Positions 7,859 through 15,458 of a stretch of DNA of 46,750 nucleotides are shown piece by piece. The position numbers were made by a program, and so were the translations under genes. Position 1 is the first letter of the stretch; each line of letters begins with the position of its first letter. This stretch comes from Bacillota bacterium (GTDB lineage Bacteria; Bacillota_I; Bacilli_A; RF39; UBA660). The DNA lies in assembly GCA_003149915.1 (NCBI GenBank), contig QAMK01000017.1:1-46750 (forward strand), in the 5' to 3' direction. Under the pieces are notes generated by a model. The model made no database searches, was not told where the DNA came from, and saw nothing but the letters and a program-made list of their open reading frames with translations.

Positions 7859-7868
7859 ATTGTAGTAC
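7850..7868. terminator. 19-base perfect palindrome: terminator of the RhuM region, or operator on the next promoter
   Basis: GTACTACAA, A, TTGTAGTAC is perfectly symmetrical. Read leftward it is followed by TTTTTATTTT, so it can act as a terminator for transcripts coming from the right. The same bases contain the -35 of the next gene, so a repressor site is also possible. The sequence cannot decide between the two. Confidence 0.6.
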
Positions 7869-7943
7869 AATAAATCATTCTAAAAACAATATCGTTTGAA
7901 TGCGTGATAATAATCTTTACTGATTTTTTACTTTATTTTCTAT

Positions 7944-8899
7944 TTAATTGCCTAAGACTTTTAAAGCTTCTAAATACTCTTTTTCTACTGGCTCAACGTT
8001 TTTACTTGATATTTCTTATACTCTTCAGTTGCTTTTTTAATCGCTTCATCGTGGCTACAGAACTAGCCCCTACTAACGTTTTTTCGCCAATGCCAGAAAG
8101 AATCAAATCCAATTGCTTAATATAGTCTTAGGCGGTGACGAATCGATTGTATTTCAGCAAAATAAAAATAACCAGAAATTAAATTGTTTAAGATATTGAG
8201 TTCCTCCTCAATTAAATAATTCTTATCAACCACCAATCACTCATAATTGGCAAATCACCATGAAAAAGTGATTAATCCCATAAGAGGTCTATCAGAATCA
8301 GCTCTTTCATAAATGATTTCTAAAGCGGTATACCCATGAACAGCATAATGTAATTTATTTTGAAAAATTCAATAGATTTACTATCTTTTGGATTGTAATC
8401 GACAGCAGTTGCATACAAATCGAGAACCTGCCTATATAAAACTTTTTCAGATGATCTAATATTCTTAATTCTGGCTAATAATTTTTCAAATAATTACCAC
8501 CACTATTTCCTTTTAATCTTTCATCATCTAAAGTAAAACTTTTAATTAAATATTCTTTTAATCGTTCCGTTGCCTATCTTCTAAAATTTGTAACAGTTTT
8601 TGATTTAATTCGATATTCTAAAGAAATAATCATATCTAAATTGTAATATAGTATCTCTCTGTTTACAGTTCGATTACTTTCTTTTCGAACTTGTCGGAAA
8701 TTACGACAGGTTGAATCTTGATTAAATTCTTCTTCAGCATAAATATTATTGATATGCTCAACAACATTTGTCCTCGAAGTAAAAAATAACTCTGCCATCT
8801 GCTGTTGCAATAACCAAACCGTTTCATCCTCCATTTTACATCAATTTTCGTCTTACCATCTTCTGATTGATAAATAATAATATTGTTATGTTCTTCCAT
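7944..8899 (-). pseudogene. Decayed RhuM-family (virulence protein RhuM) gene
   Basis: Translating all three leftward frames together rebuilds a near full-length RhuM protein: IIIYQSEDGKTKIDVKW, MAELFFTSRTNVVEHINNIY, YYNLDMIISLEYRIKSK, ATERLKEYLIKSFTLDD, RSSEKVLYRQVLDLYATAV, NKLHYAVHGYTALEIIYERA, ILNNLISGYFYFAEIQSI and PVEKEYLEALKVLGN. Breaks are a frameshift near 8830, an in-frame TAG at 8574-8576 where the family has Trp (TGG), and shifts near 8485, 8360 and 8265, with further damage near 8230 and 8125. The start still has GGAGG before ATG 8899 and the end has TAA at 7944-7946. RhuM proteins are accessory genes of uncertain function, often near restriction systems or mobile DNA. This copy is dead and occupies the largest gap between intact genes. 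Confidence 0.9.
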
Positions 8900-9005
8900 G
8901 AAAAACCTCCTTCACTTTGTAATCATAATTACGATATTGAATACCGTACACTATAGTTATACAAGAAATGAATTCAAAATTATCTTATCAATACAAAACA
9001 AATCT

Positions 9006-9926
9006 TTATTTTTTTCTAAATACAAATATTTTACTAAACACATAATTTGCAACAATAACGACAACTTGAGAAATAAGCTTCATAATTTTATCGTTACCAT
9101 GCATGACTGTAACTCCTACAAACATAATTGCCATATCCATAAATAATGTTACAAGTCTTGCTCCTGCAAAACTAAGTGCTTCTTTCATTTTATTTTGTTC
9201 ATGACTTTGAAATACAAATTTTCGGTTTGTAACATATGCAAAAATAAGTGCTCCAAACCAAGAGACAAAATTGGCAACTTGTAACATAACACCATCACTA
9301 GGATCAATGATAGTAAAAACGAGGCCATAATAAATAGCAAGTGCTACTACAGTTGTCAAAACACCGAATATCAAATACATAATCACTTCTCTATACTTTT
9401 GATATAATTCTTTTAATGAAATTTTAGTTTTCTTTTCTTTTTTCATGCTGTCCTCTTCTATATAATTTTCAATTAGCTTAATAAAATGATTCGTATTGCT
9501 CTCAAATTTTTTAGGCTTAAACTTTTTTGCATATGCTAATGTTTTACTTAATTGATTGAAATCTTTTAATTCAACCAAATATCCTTCTTTAGCAAATTCA
9601 CGAATAATTTCCTTTTGATGATCGTTGGTATGTTCTTTATACTTAGAAAGTCGCGGCGCAGCAATCACAACCTTTCCAGCCTTTAATCCTGTCATAATGG
9701 AACCTACTCCACCATGTGTAATTAAAATACGACATTTTTTTACCAATTGGTCAAACTCATCAGATGGAATCAAATCAAAAATTTTCATATCTTTAGATTC
9801 ATACTTCGTATATCCTGCTTGTACGATGACTTCTTCCTTGATAATCTCATCATCGATAGCCTTTTGAATAGCATCCAAAAGACGAGTGAATGGTTTATCT
9901 TGTGTACCTAACGTAACTAAAATCAT
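9006..9926 (-). CDS. Alg13/PssE-like glycosyltransferase fused to a GtrA-family membrane domain
   Basis: 306 residues from the ATG at 9926. This start is chosen over one 57 bases upstream because the protein then begins MILVTLGTQDKPF, the normal Alg13/PssE N-terminus; the ATG overlaps the Alg14-like stop as TAATG and a GGAGG lies upstream. Residues 1-150 are the GT28 C-terminal fold, with CRILITHGGVGSIMTGL the UDP-sugar-binding loop. Residues about 180-306 are a four-helix GtrA domain (REVIMYLIFGVLTTVVALAI, then FAYVTNRKFVF), usually a separate flippase for polyprenyl-phosphate sugars. An internal ATG at 9446 (MKKEKKTKISLKE) has GAGGA four bases upstream, so free GtrA might also be made. Alg13-like subunits pair with Alg14-like membrane subunits to add a sugar to a lipid-linked chain. 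Confidence 0.88.
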   Translation of the reverse strand: MILVTLGTQDKPFTRLLDAIQKAIDDEIIKEEVIVQAGYTKYESKDMKIFDLIPSDEFDQLVKKCRILITHGGVGSIMTGLKAGKVVIAAPRLSKYKEHTNDHQKEIIREFAKEGYLVELKDFNQLSKTLAYAKKFKPKKFESNTNHFIKLIENYIEEDSMKKEKKTKISLKELYQKYREVIMYLIFGVLTTVVALAIYYGLVFTIIDPSDGVMLQVANFVSWFGALIFAYVTNRKFVFQSHEQNKMKEALSFAGARLVTLFMDMAIMFVGVTVMHGNDKIMKLISQVVVIVANYVFSKIFVFRKK

Positions 9927-10399
9927 TAGTAAATCCAACCTCCCCAAACAGACGATGGATAAAGTTTCAACATACTCTTCCATTGAACAATAAATAAATC
10001 GGCGAATTTATAAATCAATTTTCCAGTAATCGTCTTCGTATGAATATTAGCAAATGTCTCAATATAGATAATTTTACTGCCAAATAATTTACCGATGCAG
10101 CACATCGGACCTGCCGTGTGAGCACCAGTTGTAATAATGTATTTTGGACGTATTTTAAAATAAAAATATAAACTTTTAAAACAGTTTGCAAAAAGTTTAA
10201 ATGGATACGTCAACATATGATCTTTCGTTCCATAAATCAAATAGTTCACGCGCCCTGGGTATTGTTGTTTTAACTTCATATTTGATTTTGTTTTTTCCGT
10301 AATAATATGGTAATCATAATGATTAAACATACTTTTTAACTGCATCATTTCAGATAGATGTCCACCTGTCGATGATATAAATAATACTTTTTGTTTCAT
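9926..10399 (-). CDS. Alg14/PssD-like glycosyltransferase membrane subunit
   Basis: 157 residues from ATG 10399, chosen because AGAGGA lies seven bases upstream and the protein begins MKQKVLFISSTGGHLSEMMQ, the standard PssD/Alg14 opening with its glycine loop. RPKYIITTGAHTAGPMCC and FGSKIIYIETFANI are also typical of the family. Alg14-like proteins anchor the catalytic Alg13-like subunit at the membrane; the pair is known in capsule clusters as PssD/PssE or Cps14F/Cps14G. The next gene starts inside the stop codon of this one (TAATG) and encodes the Alg13 half, so the pair is complete. Only two bases separate it from the preceding GT4 gene. Confidence 0.9.
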   Translation of the reverse strand: MKQKVLFISSTGGHLSEMMQLKSMFNHYDYHIITEKTKSNMKLKQQYPGRVNYLIYGTKDHMLTYPFKLFANCFKSLYFYFKIRPKYIITTGAHTAGPMCCIGKLFGSKIIYIETFANIHTKTITGKLIYKFADLFIVQWKSMLKLYPSSVWGGWIY

Positions 10400-10401
10400 A
10401 T

Positions 10402-11538
10402 TTATTTCCTCTTTAAAACTTTCATCCAATCTCGTTTTACTTTATCACTTGTAAAACACAAACTCGTTTCACGACCATTTTTTCCTAATTTCGTCCGTTC
10501 CTTTTTATTTTGAATCAATTCAATTACTTTTTTAGCATATTCTTCCTTATTACGATACGAAATCAAAAAACCGTTTTTACCATCTTCAATCAATTCGGTT
10601 GCACCTTCAGCAGAATCGAATGCAACACAAGGTAGACCATGACTCATCGCTTCAATTAAAACGATACCAAAAGATTCCGTAATACTACTCATCAAATAAA
10701 TAGATGACTTAGATAATAGATTATTGATATAAGTTTTATCTTGAAAACCATGAAGTTTTACACAATCGGTCCATCCTTCTGCAAAGATTCGATCTCCTAA
10801 CAAATTTTTTTGTGCACCATCGCCAATAATATCAAGTCTCCAAGAAGGTTCTTGCGTATGAATAACTTGAAAAACATCTAAAAGATCTTCATAAGCTTTT
10901 TCACGAGATAAACGACCAACAGAAATAAGTCTTTTTTCATTTAATTTAGAAAGGCGCTCTGGAACCGTATCCAAAATATTTGGAACATAAAAGCATTTAC
11001 ATTTTGTATTTGCAAGTTGTTTTTTATAAAACTTTCTAAGGGAATCCGAAACTAAAACCAAAGCATCTAAATTTTTTGCCGACTTAGTAACTTTATCTGC
11101 ATAACTCATATCGCCGTGATAATGATTGTGTTCCCATCCGATTTTATAACAACTTTTTTTACCATAGTTACCTAACCAAGTATTAAATAAATCCCTTGTC
11201 GAAATAATAATATCACTATGACAATTTTCGATTGCACGAATCATTGTACTTCTACGAAGTGCAAGCGTCATAACACTATTAAAACTTTCTTTTATAAAAG
11301 ATATCGGCCGCAAATGTTTTAAAGATGTTTTCCATGCTTCACGATTTGGTTTAAATTTTGTAATTAAATAGCGCACCTCTACTCTAGGATCAATATCAAA
11401 AGCGGGTTTATCAAATAATTGATATGAAGAGATAATTTCCACTTCGTAATCATCCACTAATAAATTAGCAAGAGCAGCAATTGATTTTTCAATTCCACCA
11501 TATCCTAGATGTAATGCTAAAATTGTAACTTTCTTCAA
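10402..11538 (-). CDS. GT4-family glycosyltransferase
   Basis: 378 residues starting at TTG 11538; the upstream GTG lies inside the GGGTGAT ribosome binding site and is unlikely. The N-terminal half begins KKVTILALHLGYGGIEKSIA with the glycine-rich acceptor loop of GT-B enzymes. The C-terminal half has RLISVGRLSREKAYEDLLDV, WRLDIIGDGAQK, LHGFQDKTYINNLL and SSITESFGIVLIEAMSHGLP, the E-x7-E donor site of GT4. A retaining transferase using a nucleotide sugar on a lipid-linked acceptor in the cytoplasm is expected. It heads a three-gene unit with the Alg14/Alg13-like pair, behind a strong promoter (11556-11584). Sugar specificity cannot be read. Confidence 0.9.
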   Translation of the reverse strand: MKKVTILALHLGYGGIEKSIAALANLLVDDYEVEIISSYQLFDKPAFDIDPRVEVRYLITKFKPNREAWKTSLKHLRPISFIKESFNSVMTLALRRSTMIRAIENCHSDIIISTRDLFNTWLGNYGKKSCYKIGWEHNHYHGDMSYADKVTKSAKNLDALVLVSDSLRKFYKKQLANTKCKCFYVPNILDTVPERLSKLNEKRLISVGRLSREKAYEDLLDVFQVIHTQEPSWRLDIIGDGAQKNLLGDRIFAEGWTDCVKLHGFQDKTYINNLLSKSSIYLMSSITESFGIVLIEAMSHGLPCVAFDSAEGATELIEDGKNGFLISYRNKEEYAKKVIELIQNKKERTKLGKNGRETSLCFTSDKVKRDWMKVLKRK

Positions 11539-11555
11539 CGTAATCACCCATAATC

Positions 11556-11584
11556 ATTATAAAATAGATTAGAAATTTAGTCAA
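11556..11584 (-). promoter_or_regulatory. Strong promoter of the GT4 / Alg14 / Alg13-GtrA unit
   Basis: Leftward: TTGACT (11579-11584), 17 bases, TATAAT (11556-11561). The first two T of the -35 are the last T of the preceding terminator. Confidence 0.8.
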
Positions 11585-11607
11585 AAAAAGAAGTGTCTAC
11601 CACTTCT
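11583..11607 (-). terminator. Terminator of the ABC polysaccharide operon
   Basis: Leftward: AGAAGTG-GTAGA-CACTTCT followed by seven T. It overlaps the stop of the SMR-like gene on one side and the -35 of the next promoter on the other. Confidence 0.85.
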
Positions 11608-11959
11608 AACGACTACCAAAAGACATTAAAATAATTCCTGCAATAATTAAAATAGCGCCAAATGTAGACAACATACTTAAAGATTCTTTAAATACAAAAT
11701 GTCCAATTAATAACACCAAAATTTGTACAATACCAGTAACTATTGGCACCATAATAGATAAATCGTATTTAACAATTAACCTTTGCCATAGCAAAAAACT
11801 AATTAGATATAGTAAAAAACCGATAAAAGTTTTCCACCCCATACTAAGAGAAAATCCATCTTTTAACCCAAGTTTTAAAGAATCTCCTCCTAATTTCATA
11901 AACGTAATACCGCCAGTGGTACAAATTAAATATACAATTGTTAAAACATATTTAATCAT
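11606..11959 (-). CDS. SMR/EamA-like four-helix membrane protein, possible polyprenyl-phosphate-sugar flippase
   Basis: 117 residues, four hydrophobic helices (about 3-22, 40-60, 68-90, 95-115). GGITFMKLGGDS near the N-terminus and IMVPIVTGIVQILVLLIGHF followed by FKES in the second half resemble the SMR/DMT fold (EmrE, ArnE/ArnF). There is no conserved membrane Glu where EmrE has Glu14, so a drug-proton antiporter is unlikely. The gene overlaps DUF2304 by eight bases and follows a DPM1-like GT2 gene; ArnE/F-type proteins move polyprenyl-phosphate sugars, so a flippase for the product of that GT2 is my inference. The last gene of the long operon, ending in a strong terminator. Confidence 0.8.
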   Translation of the reverse strand: MIKYVLTIVYLICTTGGITFMKLGGDSLKLGLKDGFSLSMGWKTFIGFLLYLISFLLWQRLIVKYDLSIMVPIVTGIVQILVLLIGHFVFKESLSMLSTFGAILIIAGIILMSFGSR

Positions 11960-12305
11960 GATTGCTTTCCCCTTTTTCTTTACTTTTTAGCATAGAAACT
12001 TCTTGCGTTAATAACCTTATCATATTAGATTGTTTGGAAACAATCATGGTTAATGATAAAGAAATGCACATTAAGACCAACATTCCAATCAAAAATAACA
12101 TATTAGAAACTAACTCAAACCCAAACAAATTTGCCATAAAGTCTAAAAAATTAGGGATTAAAACAGCAACTAACATTGCAAATGCGGTACCGAGCCAAAC
12201 CAAAGCATATTTCATACTTAGCTTATTTCTACGCACTAAATTAAATATTACAATAGCAAATATTACAACAACAATTGCCGTTCCATAACGTAACGTATTT
12301 GACAT
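11952..12305 (-). CDS. DUF2304 family membrane protein
   Basis: 117 residues from ATG 12305 (TAATG overlap with the GT2 stop; AAAGGTGA upstream). A TTG six bases earlier is possible but unlikely. Helices lie at about 6-22, 33-50 and 66-88, with a basic loop FNLVRRNKLSMKYALVWLG between the first two that is typical of DUF2304, and a charged C-terminal tail (about 92-117) that may form a coil. DUF2304 genes commonly sit beside DPM1-like GT2 genes in wall-polysaccharide clusters, as here. The biochemical role is unknown; assisting the synthase or the transfer of the lipid-linked sugar is a reasonable guess. Confidence 0.82.
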   Translation of the reverse strand: MSNTLRYGTAIVVVIFAIVIFNLVRRNKLSMKYALVWLGTAFAMLVAVLIPNFLDFMANLFGFELVSNMLFLIGMLVLMCISLSLTMIVSKQSNMIRLLTQEVSMLKSKEKGESNHD

Positions 12306-13045
12306 TAACAATCACCTTTTTTCTTTAAACTAGTAACGATAATCGATAATCCAACGTTTATCATATAATAAACAGTCTTCCAAGCCCTGATAGAAGAAAC
12401 TCCACCGGTTCTTTCCCTCATTTTAACAGGTTGTTCTATAACACGGTAATTTAATTTTGTAATATTAACAATCGATTCCGGTTCTGGGTATTCTCTAGGA
12501 TAACTCATAGCAAAGTGCTGAATCACGCTTCGATTAGCAGCACGAAATCCACTAGTCGGATCCATAATTTTGATATGCGCAAACAACCGAATCAAAAATG
12601 AAATAATTTTAATTCCAATACGCCTTGCTCCAGTTGATTTAAACTCACTCGTATCATCTAAAAAGCGTGAACCAATGCAAAGATCAGCTTGTCCTTTTTG
12701 TAAAGGTTTCAAAATCGTTTCAACATAACTAATATCATGCTGTCCATCTCCATCAAACTGAACCGCATAATCATAATTGGTTTCCAGTGCATATTTATAG
12801 CCGGTCTGAACAGCACCACCAATTCCTAAATTATGAACTAAATTAATATGTGGAATATGGTTATCTTTCAAAATCCTCTTTGTATTATCTTTTGAGCCAT
12901 CATTAATAACCATAACATCTAAAGAAATAGGCTTATCTTTTTTATTGTAATCCATAACAGACTGATAAGTACTCAAAATAGATTCCTCTTCATTATAAGC
13001 CGGAATAATGATAAGAATTTTATCTTTTTTTAAATTCCTTTTCAA
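12305..13045 (-). CDS. DPM1-like GT2 glycosyltransferase
   Basis: About 246 residues. The longest frame begins at GTG 13054, but this lies within the AGAGGTGAG ribosome binding site; TTG 13045 is the likelier start (KRNLKKDKILIII). GT-A motifs are IIPAYNEEESILS, VINDGSKDNT, GGAVQTGYKYALE, the metal-binding FDGDGQHD and IMDPTSGFRAANRSVI. Unlike the GtrB-like gene at 6854, it lacks a pair of C-terminal membrane helices; only a weak hydrophobic end is present. It belongs to the dolichyl-phosphate-mannose synthase-like group that loads a sugar onto polyprenyl phosphate. DUF2304 and SMR-like genes follow with one- and eight-base overlaps, and a GT-C-like DUF2142 gene precedes it, together forming a candidate decoration system. 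Confidence 0.88.
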   Translation of the reverse strand: MKRNLKKDKILIIIPAYNEEESILSTYQSVMDYNKKDKPISLDVMVINDGSKDNTKRILKDNHIPHINLVHNLGIGGAVQTGYKYALETNYDYAVQFDGDGQHDISYVETILKPLQKGQADLCIGSRFLDDTSEFKSTGARRIGIKIISFLIRLFAHIKIMDPTSGFRAANRSVIQHFAMSYPREYPEPESIVNITKLNYRVIEQPVKMRERTGGVSSIRAWKTVYYMINVGLSIIVTSLKKKGDC

Positions 13046-13060
13046 CAAACTCACCTCTAA

Positions 13061-14596
13061 CTATAAATGATACAAAAAGCATTCCATAATAGCATATAAA
13101 TTAAAGAACACCGCAAATGAAAAATAATATTTTATATTAGAACGATTATTATACTTAATATGATTATCAATCAGCAAAACGGCAAGCAATACAACTGGTA
13201 AAAAGTACCTTCCCTGTACACCACTTATGAGTTCGCTACGTACTGCATTCCATTGAATGTACAAGCTAGTAAAAATTAAAAGAACAATGCCACAACATAA
13301 AAGAAATATCCACCACTTTTCAAACTCTTGCAATTTTTTCCTAGTTTTCTCTTGATCCGTCAAAAAAATAAAAATCAGCAAAATAAAATATGAAAACACA
13401 TAACTTTGATTCAAATTGATTGTTAACCACCCTAATTGCGCTCCTAAAGCAGTTGTTAAATAAACAAAATAATATGTTGAAAGCGTATCAAATAAAATTT
13501 TTACATAAGAAATTGGTGATGATAAAATAAATTCAAGTTGTGCTACTGCATTAACACCAGGATTTGTTTCTATCAAAAAACGTGAAGAATACATCAACCA
13601 ACCTAAATTTAGTCCAACAATCCCCATAAGTAACAATCCTAATTTCATATATTTTTCTCTATGAGAATAAAAGCGTTCCTTCGGAATTAAAAAAAGCAAA
13701 AAACAAATAGGCAAATAAACAATTTTTAACATAGAGATAAATAAAGCCAAGATAGACATAATTGTAAATTCTCGATTAGTCATTTTACCTTTTTTGATAT
13801 CTCGCATATAAAAAGTAAACGAGATCAAAGCAAAGGATATGGCTATGGTTAAGGCATCTGGAGATAAGGAAATTGCAGCCTGAAATACACTAGGCAAAAA
13901 TAAAATACTAATCATACTTATTTTTTTTATTGGAAGCCACTTAATGGAAAAATATACAATAGCTAAAAAAGCAATAAAATTAAAAATTCTTCCAAAATAA
14001 AATGTAAAGGCCGTAGGTAAATGAAGTAATCTTGCTACTAATATTCCTGTTGCTTGAGGCAGATAACATAATGGTGAATATAATGCAGAAGAAGTAAAAT
14101 TAGTAAACTGAGTGACAGAATTGTCAGTACGAATACGAAAAGAATCTAAAACATCGCGATATTTAATATTTGTTAAATCTAATTTCATTTGGTCAAATAT
14201 AGATGATATAGCAACTGGAAAATCTCGTCCTCCAGCCTCTCCCTCAACTTTTGATGTAATATGTCCCATAGAAATCTCATAGGATCGATAATAATGAGCG
14301 ATTTCATCGGGAGTACCAGCCATTGGTAAAACAATCATATATAAACATCCTAAAGGAACTGCAATAGTAAGAAAGATATGTTGCAAAGCTTTCTGTTGTT
14401 TTATGAGTTTTTTTACTATAAAACACAATATAATAGGAGCAAAAACAGAAAAAACAATTAATGCAGATTTGAATAATACCGTAAAATTATGGTTCATAAT
14501 ATGATCATATAAACAAAGAAAATTAATTACAATCAATAAGAAAATAAATAAAAGATAATGCCAATTCTTTAAAACATATTGAATAAACTTTTGCAT
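13061..14596 (-). CDS. DUF2142 family polytopic membrane protein (GT-C-like)
   Basis: 511 residues with about a dozen hydrophobic helices. After the first three helices comes MAGTPDEIAHYYRSYEISMG, the acidic PDE-AH external loop that defines DUF2142, in the place where GT-C glycosyltransferases carry their catalytic acid. The large loop to LLHLPTAFTFYFGRIFN fits the family. Members are found in teichoic and polysaccharide loci and are presumed to be lipid-phosphate-sugar-dependent glycosyltransferases. It stands between two GT2 genes and upstream of the DPM1-like / DUF2304 / SMR-like set, fitting the enzyme that uses the flipped sugar outside. RBS AGAGAGG lies upstream of the ATG. Function is inferred, not demonstrated. 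Confidence 0.83.
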   Translation of the reverse strand: MQKFIQYVLKNWHYLLFIFLLIVINFLCLYDHIMNHNFTVLFKSALIVFSVFAPIILCFIVKKLIKQQKALQHIFLTIAVPLGCLYMIVLPMAGTPDEIAHYYRSYEISMGHITSKVEGEAGGRDFPVAISSIFDQMKLDLTNIKYRDVLDSFRIRTDNSVTQFTNFTSSALYSPLCYLPQATGILVARLLHLPTAFTFYFGRIFNFIAFLAIVYFSIKWLPIKKISMISILFLPSVFQAAISLSPDALTIAISFALISFTFYMRDIKKGKMTNREFTIMSILALFISMLKIVYLPICFLLFLIPKERFYSHREKYMKLGLLLMGIVGLNLGWLMYSSRFLIETNPGVNAVAQLEFILSSPISYVKILFDTLSTYYFVYLTTALGAQLGWLTINLNQSYVFSYFILLIFIFLTDQEKTRKKLQEFEKWWIFLLCCGIVLLIFTSLYIQWNAVRSELISGVQGRYFLPVVLLAVLLIDNHIKYNNRSNIKYYFSFAVFFNLYAIMECFLYHL

Positions 14597-14611
14597 AACA
14601 AATACCTCTCT

Positions 14612-15457
14612 TTAATCATCATATGAGTATTTTCCTTTAACTCCTTTTTTATAATCATGATATCCACGATACATATTTCTTATTTTTCGATACTTATCCT
14701 TTTCCCAAACTAAAATATTTTTAAATCTACCAAATGCTCCACGTTTCATAGAATGAATTTTCTCTGGAAATTCATTTTTATATAATTCTTCTAAGTAATA
14801 CATATTTCGAATCATATAATATTGGCGAATATAATTGTGATTGGTACATGCAAATTCTTTGCCCAAAAGATGATGTAATTCGATATTACCCAAATTATGA
14901 TGTAACAAAGAAAGATTGTATCGTAACACATCATAATGATGAATATTTAAATTCATACAAAATTCGATATCAACACAATCAATAAAAAACCAATCCTTCC
15001 AACCACCAACTTTTTTCCATGCTCTTAGATTGACAAAATTTCCAGAAGTCATAACTTCTACAACCTTTTCAACATCGTCTGTACTCTTTTCTTTATGTTC
15101 TTTAGTCACATGCCAAGGAGAAACTAACCCAACTTTTTTTACATCACATATCTTAACAAAATCAATCAATTTTTTTAAATTATCACCTTCAAAAACACTA
15201 TCTTGATCCATTGTCAAAAGCCAATCTGCTTTATCCTTTAAAGCATGTTCGGCACCAATGTTTAAAGCTTTAGCAATTCCTAAATTTTCTAAATTTGAAA
15301 TATATTCAACATTAGAATATCTGGAAAACATTTTATGATGATCTGTATTACTATTATCAACGACATACAATTTTTTTAAAAAAGGTAAATATGAATCAAT
15401 GCAATGATAAATCACATCTGTTGGATTATAAGCAACAACAACACCAACAAATTTCAT
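14612..15457 (-). CDS. GT2 glycosyltransferase, rhamnosyltransferase-like
   Basis: 281 residues. GVVVAYNPTDVIYHCIDSYL, YVVDNSNTDHHK, NLGIAKALNIGAEHALK, LLTMDQDSVFEGDNL (DQD metal site), VMTSGNFVNLRAWKKVGGW and FFIDCVDIEFCMNL match the RfbF/WbbL-type group that transfers rhamnose from dTDP-rhamnose. No membrane helices; it should act at the cytoplasmic face on the lipid-linked chain. One base separates it from the preceding GT2-GT4 gene, so translational coupling is likely; the SD (AAGGAT) is remote and weak. The presence of rmlA at 19169 is consistent with dTDP-rhamnose, although rmlB, rmlC and rmlD are not in the window. Confidence 0.88.
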   Translation of the reverse strand: MKFVGVVVAYNPTDVIYHCIDSYLPFLKKLYVVDNSNTDHHKMFSRYSNVEYISNLENLGIAKALNIGAEHALKDKADWLLTMDQDSVFEGDNLKKLIDFVKICDVKKVGLVSPWHVTKEHKEKSTDDVEKVVEVMTSGNFVNLRAWKKVGGWKDWFFIDCVDIEFCMNLNIHHYDVLRYNLSLLHHNLGNIELHHLLGKEFACTNHNYIRQYYMIRNMYYLEELYKNEFPEKIHSMKRGAFGRFKNILVWEKDKYRKIRNMYRGYHDYKKGVKGKYSYDD

Positions 15458-15458
15458 A

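Noticed and set aside
8574..8899. Two overlapping small open frames of 78 and 86 codons that look like separate genes
   Set aside because: Both are fragments of one frameshifted RhuM-family pseudogene; the protein continues across frames to 7944.
9926..9983. Upstream start adding 19 residues to the Alg13-like protein
   Set aside because: The extra residues lie within the Alg14-like gene, have no family similarity, and the ATG at 9926 has a better ribosome binding site and the expected N-terminus.
11606..11959. Small multidrug efflux pump
   Set aside because: The key membrane glutamate of EmrE-type pumps is not at its expected position and the gene is embedded in a glycan operon.
12305..12311. 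TTG start six bases upstream for the DUF2304 gene
   Set aside because: The ATG at 12305 overlaps the preceding stop as TAATG and has AAAGGTGA at better spacing.
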